A stretch of DNA of 64,000 bases from Myxococcales bacterium (GCA_025355005.1 JANXLV010000253.1:1-64000), one strand, 5' to 3'; numbered from the stretch's first letter, positions 36,390 to 44,806 are shown. The notes: generated by a model from the sequence alone, not told the origin. Made by a program: numbers and translations.

Positions 36390-36656
36390 GTGCCTCGAGG
36401 TTCCCCTGCGGTAAAGCTCGCGATCACGGTCGACAGCGATGTGCACGCCGACGTTGTTCGCGCCGCTCGATTGCAGCACCAGAGCATCTCCGCGTGGATG
36501 ACCACGGCGGCGCGTCGATTCCTGACCATCAGTGACGGGCTTGCTGCCGTTGCCGAATGGGAGAAGGAACATGGAGAGCTCTCGGAGAGGGAGCTCGACG
36601 CCGCGCGCGCCCGCGTGTTCCGACCGCGCAAGCAAACCGGCAAGATCTCGCGCTGA
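36390..36656 (+). CDS. VapB-type antitoxin (ribbon-helix-helix)
   Basis: 88 residues from GTG 36390. VKLAITVDSDVHADVVRAAR followed by SISAWMTTAARRFL is the CopG/MetJ-type strand and helix pair; the C-terminal half is a charged helix that would cover the toxin active site. It ends one base before the toxin start. The palindrome ends 5 bp upstream of this start. It would neutralise the PIN toxin and repress the operon. Confidence 0.8.
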   Translation: MPRGSPAVKLAITVDSDVHADVVRAARLQHQSISAWMTTAARRFLTISDGLAAVAEWEKEHGELSERELDAARARVFRPRKQTGKISR

Positions 36657-36657
36657 C

Positions 36658-37050
36658 ATGCCCGCCGAGCGCCTCAAGCAAGTTGTCTACGATGCCGGCG
36701 TCCTCATCGGAGCTGACCGCAACGACCGACGCCGCTGGGCAGAACATCGCGTCCGCCTCGAGGCAGGACAGTTGCCGCTCGTTCCGGCAGCCGTTGTCGC
36801 TCAGGCAAGTCGAACGCCGAGACAAGCCGAGCTTCGTCGATTTCTTCGCGGATGCGAAGTTGTGGCTCTCGGCGCAGCTGCCGCGCACCGGGTCGGCGCG
36901 ATGCTCGGGCGCACGAGGACGAGTGATGTCGTAGACGCGTCGGTCGCCGAGCTCGCGATCCGCGTGGGCGCAGACGTACTGACGTCGGATCCGGACGACA
37001 TGGAGAGACTGCTCGAAGGCGTGCGCAACGTCGGTGTGATCGGCCTGTGA
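36658..37050 (+). CDS. VapC-type PIN-domain toxin ribonuclease
   Basis: 130 residues. VYDAGVLIGAD supplies the first Asp, TSDVVDASVAELA two more and LTSDPDDMERLL the last, the acidic set that binds Mg2+ or Mn2+ in PIN nucleases. The position of the usual second acidic residue reads VVAQASR, with Gln in place of Glu, as seen in some VapC groups. The start is one base after the antitoxin stop, so translation is coupled. It would cleave RNA, often initiator tRNA or rRNA, unless bound by VapB. Confidence 0.85.
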   Translation: MPAERLKQVVYDAGVLIGADRNDRRRWAEHRVRLEAGQLPLVPAAVVAQASRTPRQAELRRFLRGCEVVALGAAAAHRVGAMLGRTRTSDVVDASVAELAIRVGADVLTSDPDDMERLLEGVRNVGVIGL

Positions 37051-37237
37051 GACAGCTTCAGTAGCCGCTGGCTAGATCGCGAAGCGGCGGCACGCGCTGG
37101 AAGTAGATCCGCGGGAGCAACGGGTTCGCTGAGAGAGACAGAGGCACGCCGCGCCTCTCCGCGTTCTACACAGGCACTGCGACAATGCCGACTACGGATG
37201 GAGAGTCGCCCGGCTACGGCAGCTCGTCGTACCAAGG
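37051..37237. other. intergenic stretch after vapC
   Basis: No gene is supportable. A short minus-strand frame ending at 37058 reads LLPRIYFQRVPPLRD and could be the tail of a lost gene, but a stop codon lies 35 codons upstream and no motif is present. The partial repeat at 37238 follows. Confidence 0.4.
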
Positions 37238-37257
37238 TTTGCGCGTTGCGTTTCAAG
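37238..37257 (+). repeat. partial third copy of the 38-bp repeat (right half)
   Basis: TTTGCGCGTTGCGTTTCAAG matches the right half of the repeat at 37896 at 18 of 20 positions. It lies 11 bp before the ATG of the next gene. The left half (TGAAAGTCC) is missing. Confidence 0.7.
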
Positions 37258-37268
37258 GGCTCTCTCGT

Positions 37269-37898
37269 ATGCTCGCGCGCATGGTGAGCGCGCTTGCAAG
37301 ACAGTCGAAATCACACGCCCAGGAGCTGCTGGGGCACATCGCCGCGCGAAAGAACGACATCGCGCGCGCGTTCTATGACATCGGCACGTCGCTCAGGGAG
37401 CTGCACGAGAAGAAGCTGCACGGGGCTCTCGGCTATGACAGCTTCGACGCGATGCTCGCCGCAGAGGGCATGATGAGCGGTCAGTACGCGCGACGGCTGA
37501 TCCAGGTCGCGTCGGCGTTCGACCGCGAGCAGGCGCAGCGGCTCGGCGCGGAGAAGGCGTACGCGCTGGTCAGGTATTGCGCGCGGACCAAGAAGGACGA
37601 CGACCCGGTCCAGTACATCATGGAGGGCTTCCCAGTCGCGGGCGGCAAGCGGCGCCCCATCGACGACGTCGCCGTGCGAGAGATCGCGGAGACGACGCGC
37701 GTCGCCGTCCTGCGCCAGAAGGGGGAGCACAGCGCGAGTGAATCGGCGCGAAGAGCGGCCGCTGCTGGGGCCCGAAAGCTCCACGCCAAGCTGAAGGAGC
37801 GCATGAACGGCGAGGTCACGGTGCAACACACGTTTCGCCGCGGCCATTGGTGGCTCGAGATCGTCATCCCAGCCGAGATGGCGACCCTCATCCGCTGA
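37269..37898 (+). CDS. unknown protein between two repeat copies
   Basis: 209 residues from ATG 37269 (ATG 37281 is possible). The sequence is helical: AQELLGHIAARKNDIARAFYDIG, then YDSFDAMLAAEGMMSGQYARRLIQVA, which looks like a helix-turn-helix of the kind found in ParB-like or DUF3102-type phage and plasmid proteins. The C-terminus ends in a short beta segment (HWWLEIVIP). DNA binding is likely but not proven. Its stop codon TGA is the first three bases of the 38-bp repeat, and a partial copy precedes its start, so this gene may move as a unit. The 218 bp before it hold no supportable gene. Confidence 0.55.
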   Translation: MLARMVSALARQSKSHAQELLGHIAARKNDIARAFYDIGTSLRELHEKKLHGALGYDSFDAMLAAEGMMSGQYARRLIQVASAFDREQAQRLGAEKAYALVRYCARTKKDDDPVQYIMEGFPVAGGKRRPIDDVAVREIAETTRVAVLRQKGEHSASESARRAAAAGARKLHAKLKERMNGEVTVQHTFRRGHWWLEIVIPAEMATLIR

Positions 37899-37933
37899 AA
37901 GTCCGTTTCAAAATTTGCGCGTCGCGTTTCAAA
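37896..37933 (+). repeat. copy 4 of the 38-bp dispersed repeat
   Basis: 34 of 38 bases match the copy at 35453, including the TGAAA-N5-TTTCA core. Its TGA doubles as the stop codon of the preceding gene. Together with the first copy it brackets 2.4 kb that contain the propeller remnant, mntP, vapBC and the unknown gene. Confidence 0.85.
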
Positions 37934-37951
37934 TGGGTTCTTGCGCTTGCG

Positions 37952-39787
37952 TCATAACGTCTCGAGGAACGCGGTCAGATCCGAAACGCCCTCCGGGCCG
38001 AGGTCTCCGGTCGTCCCGTGCTTGTCGCCGCCGCATGGGCCGAAGCGTTGGATGAGCGTCGACGCGCATCCGTCGTGGAGGAACGGCGCGCGCCAGCCCA
38101 CGCCCTTGAGCGATTGAACCTGGAACGCGGCGCCCGTGCCGACGTCGACGGTCTGGTTGTTCGTGAGCATCGGACCGCCGTGGCAGCCCGAGCAACCGTG
38201 CGACTCGAACAGTCCCTTGCCGCGCTGCGCAGAGTCGTCCATCCCGTGAATGGGCGGAGGCGCCGGAAGCGCGTAGACGAAGTGCGTGAGCGCGCTGACG
38301 TGCTCGGGAGGCAGCGTCGGACCGCTCATGCGCTCCTCGAAGACGTGCGTGACGATGTCGCTCATGTCCTTCTGCGAGCCATCCCAGTGAAACGGCTCCG
38401 TGTGCGCCGCGGTGCCACGCAGCGACGGCGTCCGGCGCGGACCGAGGCCCTCGAACTGCCAGGTGTGACCGTCCTCGCCGCCCTCGGCGTGGCAACACGC
38501 GCACGCCACCCCCGCGCCGGAGTTGGAGTGAAATATCGCGTGCCCCGTGTCCTCGCGGCTGTCGTTTGCGAGCGTGATGGTCCTCCAGACGCGCGTCTTG
38601 TCCGGCGACATGATGTAGAGCGCGGCCGGCTCGCGCGACTGCACGATGAGGTCGCCTGCGCGATCGAACGCGGCGGCGGTCGGCTGTCCGGGTGTCGTTC
38701 CAGTGGACTGCACCGCGCAGGTCGGTGACGACAGCACGTCGCTCTCGGACTGCACTCCCGTGAGGCGCTGAATGAACAGCTGCGGTGCGCCCGGCGTATG
38801 CCCGTTCCCTGCGCTCACGATCACGGCGACCACGCCGTCCGTGGCCACGTCGACAGGCAGCGTGGCCTGCGGCACGAGCTGGAGCGCCCTGGTCGCGCCG
38901 ACCCACCCACTGACCAGCTGTCCCGCGACGATGCCGACTGGGCACTCCTTCTTCTTCGGGTCCGCGCCGTAGCCGCCGCTCACGAGGGAGATCTTGTCGG
39001 GCCGAGGCCTCTGCGCCGCCGCGAGAACGCCGTCATTGCCATCACCGAGGTCCAGCGGGATCATCCGCCACATCACGTTCGGCGATGACGCGTCGTGGCC
39101 GCCGTTCTTCCCGAGCAGAGCGCCGTTGCCTCCCACGTGCAGGATCTGGGCACGCCTGAACGTGCTCACGAACAGCGAGCCATCCGCGCGCACGGTCACG
39201 TCGCGCAGATCGCGATCGAGCGTGACGCGCATGGTCGCCTCGCCCGCCTCCGCCGGGAATCGCGCGAGCGTCCCGTCGACGCAGGCCACGAGCACCGAGT
39301 CGTCCGTCGCGTCGTACGCCACGCCACGCGGCGCGGTGCAGACGGCGCGTCTCTTGGTCGTGCCCGTCTTCGGATCGATCGTGAGCAGCGCGCCCGCCGA
39401 GCGCAGCGCGACATGAGCGCGACCTTTCGTGTCCACCGCGATGCGCCCAGGCTCGTCGTGCGCCATGAGCTCGTACGTTCGTGACACCACGCGAGCCGCG
39501 AGATCCACGACGTAGACGCGATCGCGATCGGGATCCGCGGCGAACGCGGTCACGCCATCGGGCGCGATCGTGAGCGTGCCTCCGCTGATGGGTGGTGGCG
39601 GCGACGACAGCGTCACGCCGGCGCCGAACGTGGGCTGCGCCGCCAAGAGGTGTGGCCCCAGCGCGTCCACCGTCGGGTCGCTGTCGTCGTGTTCGTGCGA
39701 CCCATGGCAGCCGGCGGTGATGGGAAAGGCGCCGCTGATGATCCACACGCCTACGTGAAACGCTCCGTGTCGTAGCTCCGTGCGCAT
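37952..39787 (-). CDS. exported beta-propeller plus diheme cytochrome c (peroxidase-like)
   Basis: 611 residues. The N-terminus is hydrophobic with GCHG, a possible lipidation site. About residues 50-380 repeat short blades such as DRVYVVDLAARVVSRTYEL, an NHL/YVTN-type propeller. From about residue 400 the protein carries two heme motifs, CACCH near 427 and CSGCH near 538, with the layout of the MauG/cytochrome c peroxidase family. It would work in the periplasm or on the surface; substrate unknown. It ends 18 bp before the repeat copy at 37933. The next gene upstream is 30 bp away on the same strand. Confidence 0.8.
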   Translation of the reverse strand: MRTELRHGAFHVGVWIISGAFPITAGCHGSHEHDDSDPTVDALGPHLLAAQPTFGAGVTLSSPPPPISGGTLTIAPDGVTAFAADPDRDRVYVVDLAARVVSRTYELMAHDEPGRIAVDTKGRAHVALRSAGALLTIDPKTGTTKRRAVCTAPRGVAYDATDDSVLVACVDGTLARFPAEAGEATMRVTLDRDLRDVTVRADGSLFVSTFRRAQILHVGGNGALLGKNGGHDASSPNVMWRMIPLDLGDGNDGVLAAAQRPRPDKISLVSGGYGADPKKKECPVGIVAGQLVSGWVGATRALQLVPQATLPVDVATDGVVAVIVSAGNGHTPGAPQLFIQRLTGVQSESDVLSSPTCAVQSTGTTPGQPTAAAFDRAGDLIVQSREPAALYIMSPDKTRVWRTITLANDSREDTGHAIFHSNSGAGVACACCHAEGGEDGHTWQFEGLGPRRTPSLRGTAAHTEPFHWDGSQKDMSDIVTHVFEERMSGPTLPPEHVSALTHFVYALPAPPPIHGMDDSAQRGKGLFESHGCSGCHGGPMLTNNQTVDVGTGAAFQVQSLKGVGWRAPFLHDGCASTLIQRFGPCGGDKHGTTGDLGPEGVSDLTAFLETL

Positions 39788-39817
39788 ATCGTTTCTCCAT
39801 CGGGTTCGTCGCGTGGA

Positions 39818-40474
39818 TCAGTTGCAGGAGATCTCTGTCGGCTGCCACCCGATGCCGTCGCATCGCATCGCGGTCCCGTGCTTGAAGAGGCAGCTGCCGT
39901 AGTCGCAGGTGTCGCCGAGCGTCGCGCAGGCCTGGCCGATCCGCGGTCGCTGAGGAGGACACGGAGCGGCGGGCGGTGGCGCGCAGACCCACGTCGGCGC
40001 ATGGGTCTTTGCGGCATGCGGGCCGGTCGTGCACGCGCAGAGCCCGCGCGTATACGCGCAGAGGCGCTCGTCGACGGACGCGCCGGAATCGGTGTCGCCT
40101 AGCGTGCACGCGCCGTCACTCGCAACGAGCTCCCGCGAGACCGGGCAGGCCTCTGCCGAGCACGCGGTGATGCTGGTGCGCGCGACCCACGTCGCCGATG
40201 TTGACTGAGGCCTCTGCACGCACTCGAGCCGCGCGTTGCATTCGACGTCGACCGTGTCTCCGTACTCGCACACGGAGCCCGGGAACCCGCACGTCTCGCC
40301 CACGGGCGGCCGGCCGGCGGGACAGTACGTCGTCACCGTGATGGGCTGCGCGCTGCTCTCGCTGGAAACGGGCGGCGAAAGGGTCGACTCATCCAGCCCA
40401 GCGGGCGCAGCGCCGCAGCCCGCGACGACGAGTGACACCGCGAGCGCAAGCAGCGGAGGACCACTTCTTTTCAT
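39818..40474 (-). CDS. Cys-rich lipoprotein
   Basis: 218 residues from the ATG at 40472-40474. The signal ends VVAGC, a good lipobox. The mature protein has about twenty cysteines in repeated blocks such as CPAGRPPVGETCGFPGSVC and CPPQRPRIGQACATLGDTC: two matching halves (RP-x-GxxC-x3-GxxC) suggest an internal duplication. No catalytic motif. It is 30 bp upstream of the propeller-cytochrome gene and likely co-transcribed with it. Confidence 0.7.
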   Translation of the reverse strand: MKRSGPPLLALAVSLVVAGCGAAPAGLDESTLSPPVSSESSAQPITVTTYCPAGRPPVGETCGFPGSVCEYGDTVDVECNARLECVQRPQSTSATWVARTSITACSAEACPVSRELVASDGACTLGDTDSGASVDERLCAYTRGLCACTTGPHAAKTHAPTWVCAPPPAAPCPPQRPRIGQACATLGDTCDYGSCLFKHGTAMRCDGIGWQPTEISCN

Positions 40475-40523
40475 GGCACGGGTCTCCTTCAACGCCGTTC
40501 CAATGGCCGGTGGTCTCCCGTTT

Positions 40524-40563
40524 CTTCGGCTATGGCGAGGCGGCTTGTCGATTCTCGGGCCCA
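40524..40563 (+). repeat. left copy of a 40-bp direct repeat
   Basis: CTTCGGCTATGGCG, then a short variable part, then TCTCGGGCCCA. It aligns with 41356-41396 over 37 of 41 columns. It carries the last codons and stop of the ferritin-like remnant. Confidence 0.75.
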
Positions 40564-41081
40564 GCGTGGATTCCCACCCGCGCGAACGGCGCGACGACGA
40601 ACGTGAGAAGCGCGGCCTCCGCACGCCTTCGATAGGTGGCAGCGTCGCCGGCGCCAAGGGGACTCACCCAGCTGAAGCTCGCGGGTGCCAGCGCCGCGGC
40701 GCTTCGCCATTCAGCGATCGTCTCCGTGACCCTGGTGCGCACCGCGCTCTCCACCTCCAGCCAATCTTCGGCGTCGAGCTCCGTGCGCGCCCATTCGAGA
40801 AACACCCAGGCGAATCGAGCGTGCATCGCCTCGTCGCGCAGGAGCGCACGCCACACGGCGCGGAGCAGCGGAGACCGCGCGTCCTTGCGCAGTCCATGAA
40901 GAAAGCCGTAGGATCATCCTTCGGCCACGCCGAATAGCTTCGCGACCATGATCGTCGCGTGGAGGAGCGGCTTCTGGGTAGTTCTGACTGGCGCCGCAAA
41001 CACCTGCTCGGCATCGAAGGAGATCGGCGTGCCGCCGCCAAGCTCACCTGCCATGCGCGCGCAGATCTCGGCGTGGTCTCC
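40530..41081 (-). pseudogene. truncated ferritin-like protein with in-frame stop
   Basis: On the minus strand the frame reads HAEICARMAGELGGG near its start, then KPLLHATIMVAKLFGVAEG, a TGA at 40916-40914, and continues SYGFLHGL, LLRDEAMHARFAWVFLEWA. ExxH-type DEAMH followed by FxWxxLxW is the second helix pair of the ferritin-like domain of myxobacterial lipoprotein-linked proteins. The N-terminus and start are absent: coding character stops near 41081, where a plus-strand gene end takes over. A single stop plus lost 5' end means it is not functional. Confidence 0.65.
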
Positions 41082-41086
41082 TCGAG

Positions 41087-41338
41087 CATTGTTGTTCGTC
41101 GTTCCAGTCGGCGGCGATCGAGTGTCGGTACGAGCGATCGGACGAACACCCCGGCTGTTTCTCGTATGTCGAACCCCGCGATCAGAATCCCGACATCGAC
41201 GAGGCGACGAGCAACTGCCTCCGCGCGATGGCGTGTGAGGACCTCATGGCGCAGGGCGTGTGTGACCGCGCAGCGACGTCGGCGGCTCACGCCATCGCGA
41301 AAGGCGGGGTGCCGCAGTTCGCGGGAGTGTGCCCCTGA
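41087..41338 (+). pseudogene. 3' end of a Cys-rich (lipo)protein gene
   Basis: A plus-strand frame ends at TGA 41336-41338. It reads HCCSSFQSAAIECRYERSDE, then PGCFSYVEP, NCLRAMACEDLMAQGVCDRA and ends FAGVCP. Regularly spaced cysteines like this are typical of the C-termini of secreted Cys-rich proteins of this group. No start codon with a signal peptide exists upstream; the sequence to the left is the antisense of the ferritin-like remnant. The two pieces therefore meet at about 41080-41090. Confidence 0.5.
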
Positions 41339-41355
41339 GAACGCGTTCGTTCACG

Positions 41356-41396
41356 CTTCGGCTATGGCGCGGCGGGTCTGTCGACTCTCGGGCCCA
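41356..41396 (+). repeat. right copy of the 40-bp direct repeat
   Basis: It matches 40524-40563 at 37 of 41 aligned columns. It contains the last codons of the PHP hydrolase gene, so both flanking genes end in the same sequence (GPxxxRxAA-P-stop). Confidence 0.75.
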
Positions 41397-43620
41397 CGTG
41401 CACGGCGCCGTCGCCGTCGGCATCGACCCACACGAGACCCGTCATTCCGATCGGGCGCACGCCCTTCCGACCCATGACCGCGTCGAGCGCGACGTCCGCG
41501 TCGACCCACGTGAAGAGCACGGCGTCGTGGTCCACGTCGAGCGCGACGTCCGCGTCGAAGCGCACGCCATCCTTCGCAGGGCCCGTGATCATGATCGTCT
41601 TCGCGACCTCGTCGTCTACGTGGAGCTCGACGCGCGACACGGGGATCCACGCGGGCGCCAGCACGCGAACGTGTACGCGCAGCGCCTTTCCTTTCGTGAC
41701 CTTCACCGTCGCGCCGATGGGCCTTCCGTCCACGGTCATCTCCACGAACGGCCCCGCGCTGATCGTCGTCTCCGCGCGCAGGAGCCCTGCGATCACGCGA
41801 TCGGCGACGGCGCCTTCGCCCGCGGTCTTCACCCACGTGCGCGGCCAGCCCGCCTCCTCGAAGAACAATTTGTGCGAGTCGCTGTTGCCCACTGCCGCGA
41901 CGTGCTTTCCGCGCCGCGCGAGGCCGACGAGATCCGCGGCGCCCTCACGCACGCGATCGGGGTGCTCGAGCCAGAAGCCGTTGTGCACTTCCAGTGCGTC
42001 GAACTCCGCGGAGAACGCGGGCCCGCCGCTTCCGTCCTTCGCGTCGAACCGCGAGAGATCGAAATAGCCTATTCCGGGCGCCATGCGTGCGTGGTTCACC
42101 TCCACGACCTTCGCGCCCATCGCGCGCGACGAGGCGAACACGTCCTTCGCCGCGACATCCCAGTACGCGGGCACCGCGAGCTCCGGCGCTACGCCTTCGG
42201 GGAGCGGCATCGGGAACACGTTGAAGTGCCCGAGCGCGCGCGTCGTCACCTCGACACCCGGGATGAATCGGAGGGCGCCTGGCAGCGTGGTCCGCGTGAG
42301 CGCCGGACCGTAGTCGGTGACGCGGTTGTGATCGGTCGCCACCGCGAAGTCCACGCCCATGCACGCGAGCTCCGCGACGCGCTCGTCCAGAGACACGCGC
42401 GAGTCGGGGCTTGGCGCTGCGTGCAGGTGGAGGTCGGCGCTGGTCCAGCCTGCGGGCGACACCACACGCACGAGCGCACCCGACACATCCGGGTTCTTGC
42501 CCGCCGCGAGCGTCGCATGTGCGGTGTGCAGCGTGTGCGTGGGGCCGTGCGTGGCCACGAGATCGTACGCGCCGGGCGCGACCTTCACGCTGCCACGTCC
42601 CCGGGGTAGATAGACCACGCGGCCCTCCGCGAACACGGGGTGCTCCGTGGTGGAGACGGGCAGGGGCGCGGGCTCCTTTCCAGAATCCGTGCGGCGCAGC
42701 AGCACCTGGACGGGGAGCGGCGCCTTTCCTTCCGTGTACGAAAGAGACAGCTCGGCGGTGAATTCCGCGCTCGGCACTGGCGGCGCATCCGCGGTGAGCG
42801 TGAGCGTTCGCGACACATCCGCGCCCTGGTGACGAAGGAAGAGCGCCGCGGGAAAGGATTCGTTCGCGACGTGCACCAGGTGGCGCTCCGCCTTCATCGT
42901 GGCGCCCGTGATCGAGAGCGACAGGCCGGCCTCCGCGATCGTCACGCGCGGTGTCTCGTACGTGCCTTCCCAGCCGACGCTCACGCCGGCAAATGCGGGC
43001 TCTGCGGTGCCGGGGTTCAGCTCGTCGGCGATCGACGCGCCCTCGGGAAGGCCGAGCGCCGTGGTGTGCACCAGGAGCGCGCCCTCCCCCTTGGGGCAAT
43101 ACGTGGTCGTGAGCGTCACGCCGTCCACTTCGCCGCGCAAGAGCACGCCCGCCGGACCGGCGGGATCGTCGCAAGCGATCGTGATGACGGTGGACGCGAA
43201 GAGGACATGGGCCTTGTGACCTTTGTCCTCCCACGCCTGACGAAAGTAGAGGAGCGGATCGGGCACGTCGGCGTCCGTGAGCGTCGCGTCCAGGAGCGCG
43301 CCACGCAGCGGTCGGTGGCCCGCGATGTCCGCACCCGTCGAGAACACGAACCGCGCCGCGCCCGCCGGCAGGATCATGTCGCCGGTCTTCCCGTATGCAT
43401 GGAACGCGCGGCGATGCGCGCCAAGGGTCGCGAGGGGCGGCGGCGGCAACACGGACGCGTCGCCAGGCGCTGAAGATTGTGAGGAGGCAGCCTGCGTGGC
43501 GCTCGCGGCGCCGCCACTGTTCGGTGGCTTGGTCTCCGTTGCATCCGGGCAAGCGGCAAGCACCAAGGCGAGCATCAACACGAGGAGCGTCGAACCGTGG
43601 AGCTTCACGGGCGCCAGCAT
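41362..43620 (-). CDS. CehA/McbA-type PHP-domain metallohydrolase lipoprotein
   Basis: 752 residues. The signal ends LAAC near residue 24. A beta-rich N-terminal part (about 60-385) precedes a PHP domain: SADLHLHAAPSPDSR near 397, DFAVATDHN near 430, GVEVTT near 460, EVNHAR near 517 and VGNSDSHK near 584. These are the metal ligands of the CehA group (carbaryl hydrolase, and related phosphodiesterases). It would hydrolyse an ester at the cell surface; substrate unknown. The final codons lie in the 40-bp repeat. Confidence 0.85.
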   Translation of the reverse strand: MLAPVKLHGSTLLVLMLALVLAACPDATETKPPNSGGAASATQAASSQSSAPGDASVLPPPPLATLGAHRRAFHAYGKTGDMILPAGAARFVFSTGADIAGHRPLRGALLDATLTDADVPDPLLYFRQAWEDKGHKAHVLFASTVITIACDDPAGPAGVLLRGEVDGVTLTTTYCPKGEGALLVHTTALGLPEGASIADELNPGTAEPAFAGVSVGWEGTYETPRVTIAEAGLSLSITGATMKAERHLVHVANESFPAALFLRHQGADVSRTLTLTADAPPVPSAEFTAELSLSYTEGKAPLPVQVLLRRTDSGKEPAPLPVSTTEHPVFAEGRVVYLPRGRGSVKVAPGAYDLVATHGPTHTLHTAHATLAAGKNPDVSGALVRVVSPAGWTSADLHLHAAPSPDSRVSLDERVAELACMGVDFAVATDHNRVTDYGPALTRTTLPGALRFIPGVEVTTRALGHFNVFPMPLPEGVAPELAVPAYWDVAAKDVFASSRAMGAKVVEVNHARMAPGIGYFDLSRFDAKDGSGGPAFSAEFDALEVHNGFWLEHPDRVREGAADLVGLARRGKHVAAVGNSDSHKLFFEEAGWPRTWVKTAGEGAVADRVIAGLLRAETTISAGPFVEMTVDGRPIGATVKVTKGKALRVHVRVLAPAWIPVSRVELHVDDEVAKTIMITGPAKDGVRFDADVALDVDHDAVLFTWVDADVALDAVMGRKGVRPIGMTGLVWVDADGDGAVHVGPRVDRPAAP

Positions 43621-43639
43621 AGCGCGCTACGCTGGGCGA

Positions 43640-44806
43640 ATGAGACGGTGCGTTTGGGCCCTCGCGTTCGCGGCCATCGGTTGCGAAGGGCTCATCGGAG
43701 CTGATTTCGGCCACGGCAACGCGCAGGACATGACGGATGCCGCTTTTGCGGACGAGGCCGGCGCGAACGCAGACGGCGCCGCTGGTGCTGGCAACGGCGA
43801 TGGCGGCACGTCGTCGGGCAAGGACGCGGGACAGACCAAGAAGGACAGCGGCGGCGGCGGCGGCGGCGACTCGGGAGCGTGTCGTCCGCTCGTGGTCCCG
43901 TGCCTCGACCTGTCGGACCCGAAGATCATCGAGGTCCCCACCAACTCGACGATGGCGAACGCGATCGCCAACGTGAAGGCCGGCGGCACCATCCAGATCA
44001 ACGGCGTGAGCCTGGGCTCTGGCTGGAAGATCCCCGCCTTCGTGACGCTGCACGGCTGCAACGGCGCGAAGATCGTCGGCACCATCAGCGCCGCGGGCTC
44101 GGGCGCCGTGTTCGAGGGCTTCGACGTGCCCGGCTCGATCGTGCTGAACCAGACCGGCTTCTTCACCGTCCGCTGGAACCGCTTCGACGGCGCCACGACG
44201 GACCCCGGCGTCTCCGCGCGCTCGATCGACGCGCTCGTCTCCGCGGCCGTCACCGCGACCATCGAGCAGAACGAGTTCGCGGACCGCCCCGCTGGCATCG
44301 TCGCCGACACCAACTACGACACCATGACCCACTCCGTGGACATCACCGTGCAGAACAACCTGTTCCACGGCGTCGCGGCCCCCGTCCTCGCGACGCGCGG
44401 CGGGCTCGTCGGAAAGATCACCTCGAAGTTCCTCCACAACACGTTCACCGGCTTCACCACCGCCATGGGCTTCTATTCCCTCATGGACACGCCCACCGTC
44501 GCAGGCAACATCTTCGCGAACGGCACCAACGCGGTGAACGGCGACTCGCCCTACAACCTGTCGAACGGCCTCCTGTTCACGTGCGGCGCAGGCAACGCCA
44601 CGGCGCTGAGCGGCACCTTCGCGAACGGCGATCCGAAGCTCGTCGACGCAGTGAACGGCGACCTTCATCTGGGCGCAGGCTCCGACGCGCTCGACCACGT
44701 GCCGTCGGGCAGCCTCATGCCCTCGGTGGACTACGCAAACTGCCCGCGACCAGTAGGCCACGCAGGAGTGGTGCTCGGTGACATAGGCGCCTACGAGGCT
44801 CCTTGA
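43640..44806 (+). CDS. right-handed parallel beta-helix lipoprotein
   Basis: 388 residues. The signal ends in AIGC and a spacer rich in Asp, Ala, Gly and Ser follows to about residue 85. From about 95 to 350 the chain shows repeated short strands with Asn ladders (VRWNRF, IEQNEF, VQNNLF, FLHNTF, VAGNIF), the sign of a pectate-lyase-like or polysaccharide-binding beta-helix. The end DIGAYEAP is the common closing motif of choice-of-anchor and PKD-like beta-helix lipoproteins. No catalytic set is visible. It starts 19 bp from the divergent hydrolase gene, so they share a promoter region. Confidence 0.8.
   Translation: MRRCVWALAFAAIGCEGLIGADFGHGNAQDMTDAAFADEAGANADGAAGAGNGDGGTSSGKDAGQTKKDSGGGGGGDSGACRPLVVPCLDLSDPKIIEVPTNSTMANAIANVKAGGTIQINGVSLGSGWKIPAFVTLHGCNGAKIVGTISAAGSGAVFEGFDVPGSIVLNQTGFFTVRWNRFDGATTDPGVSARSIDALVSAAVTATIEQNEFADRPAGIVADTNYDTMTHSVDITVQNNLFHGVAAPVLATRGGLVGKITSKFLHNTFTGFTTAMGFYSLMDTPTVAGNIFANGTNAVNGDSPYNLSNGLLFTCGAGNATALSGTFANGDPKLVDAVNGDLHLGAGSDALDHVPSGSLMPSVDYANCPRPVGHAGVVLGDIGAYEAP

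Noticed and set aside
37058-37160. Minus-strand tail LLPRIYFQRVPPLRD as a gene remnant
   Set aside because: Only 35 codons, no motif, and a stop codon immediately upstream.
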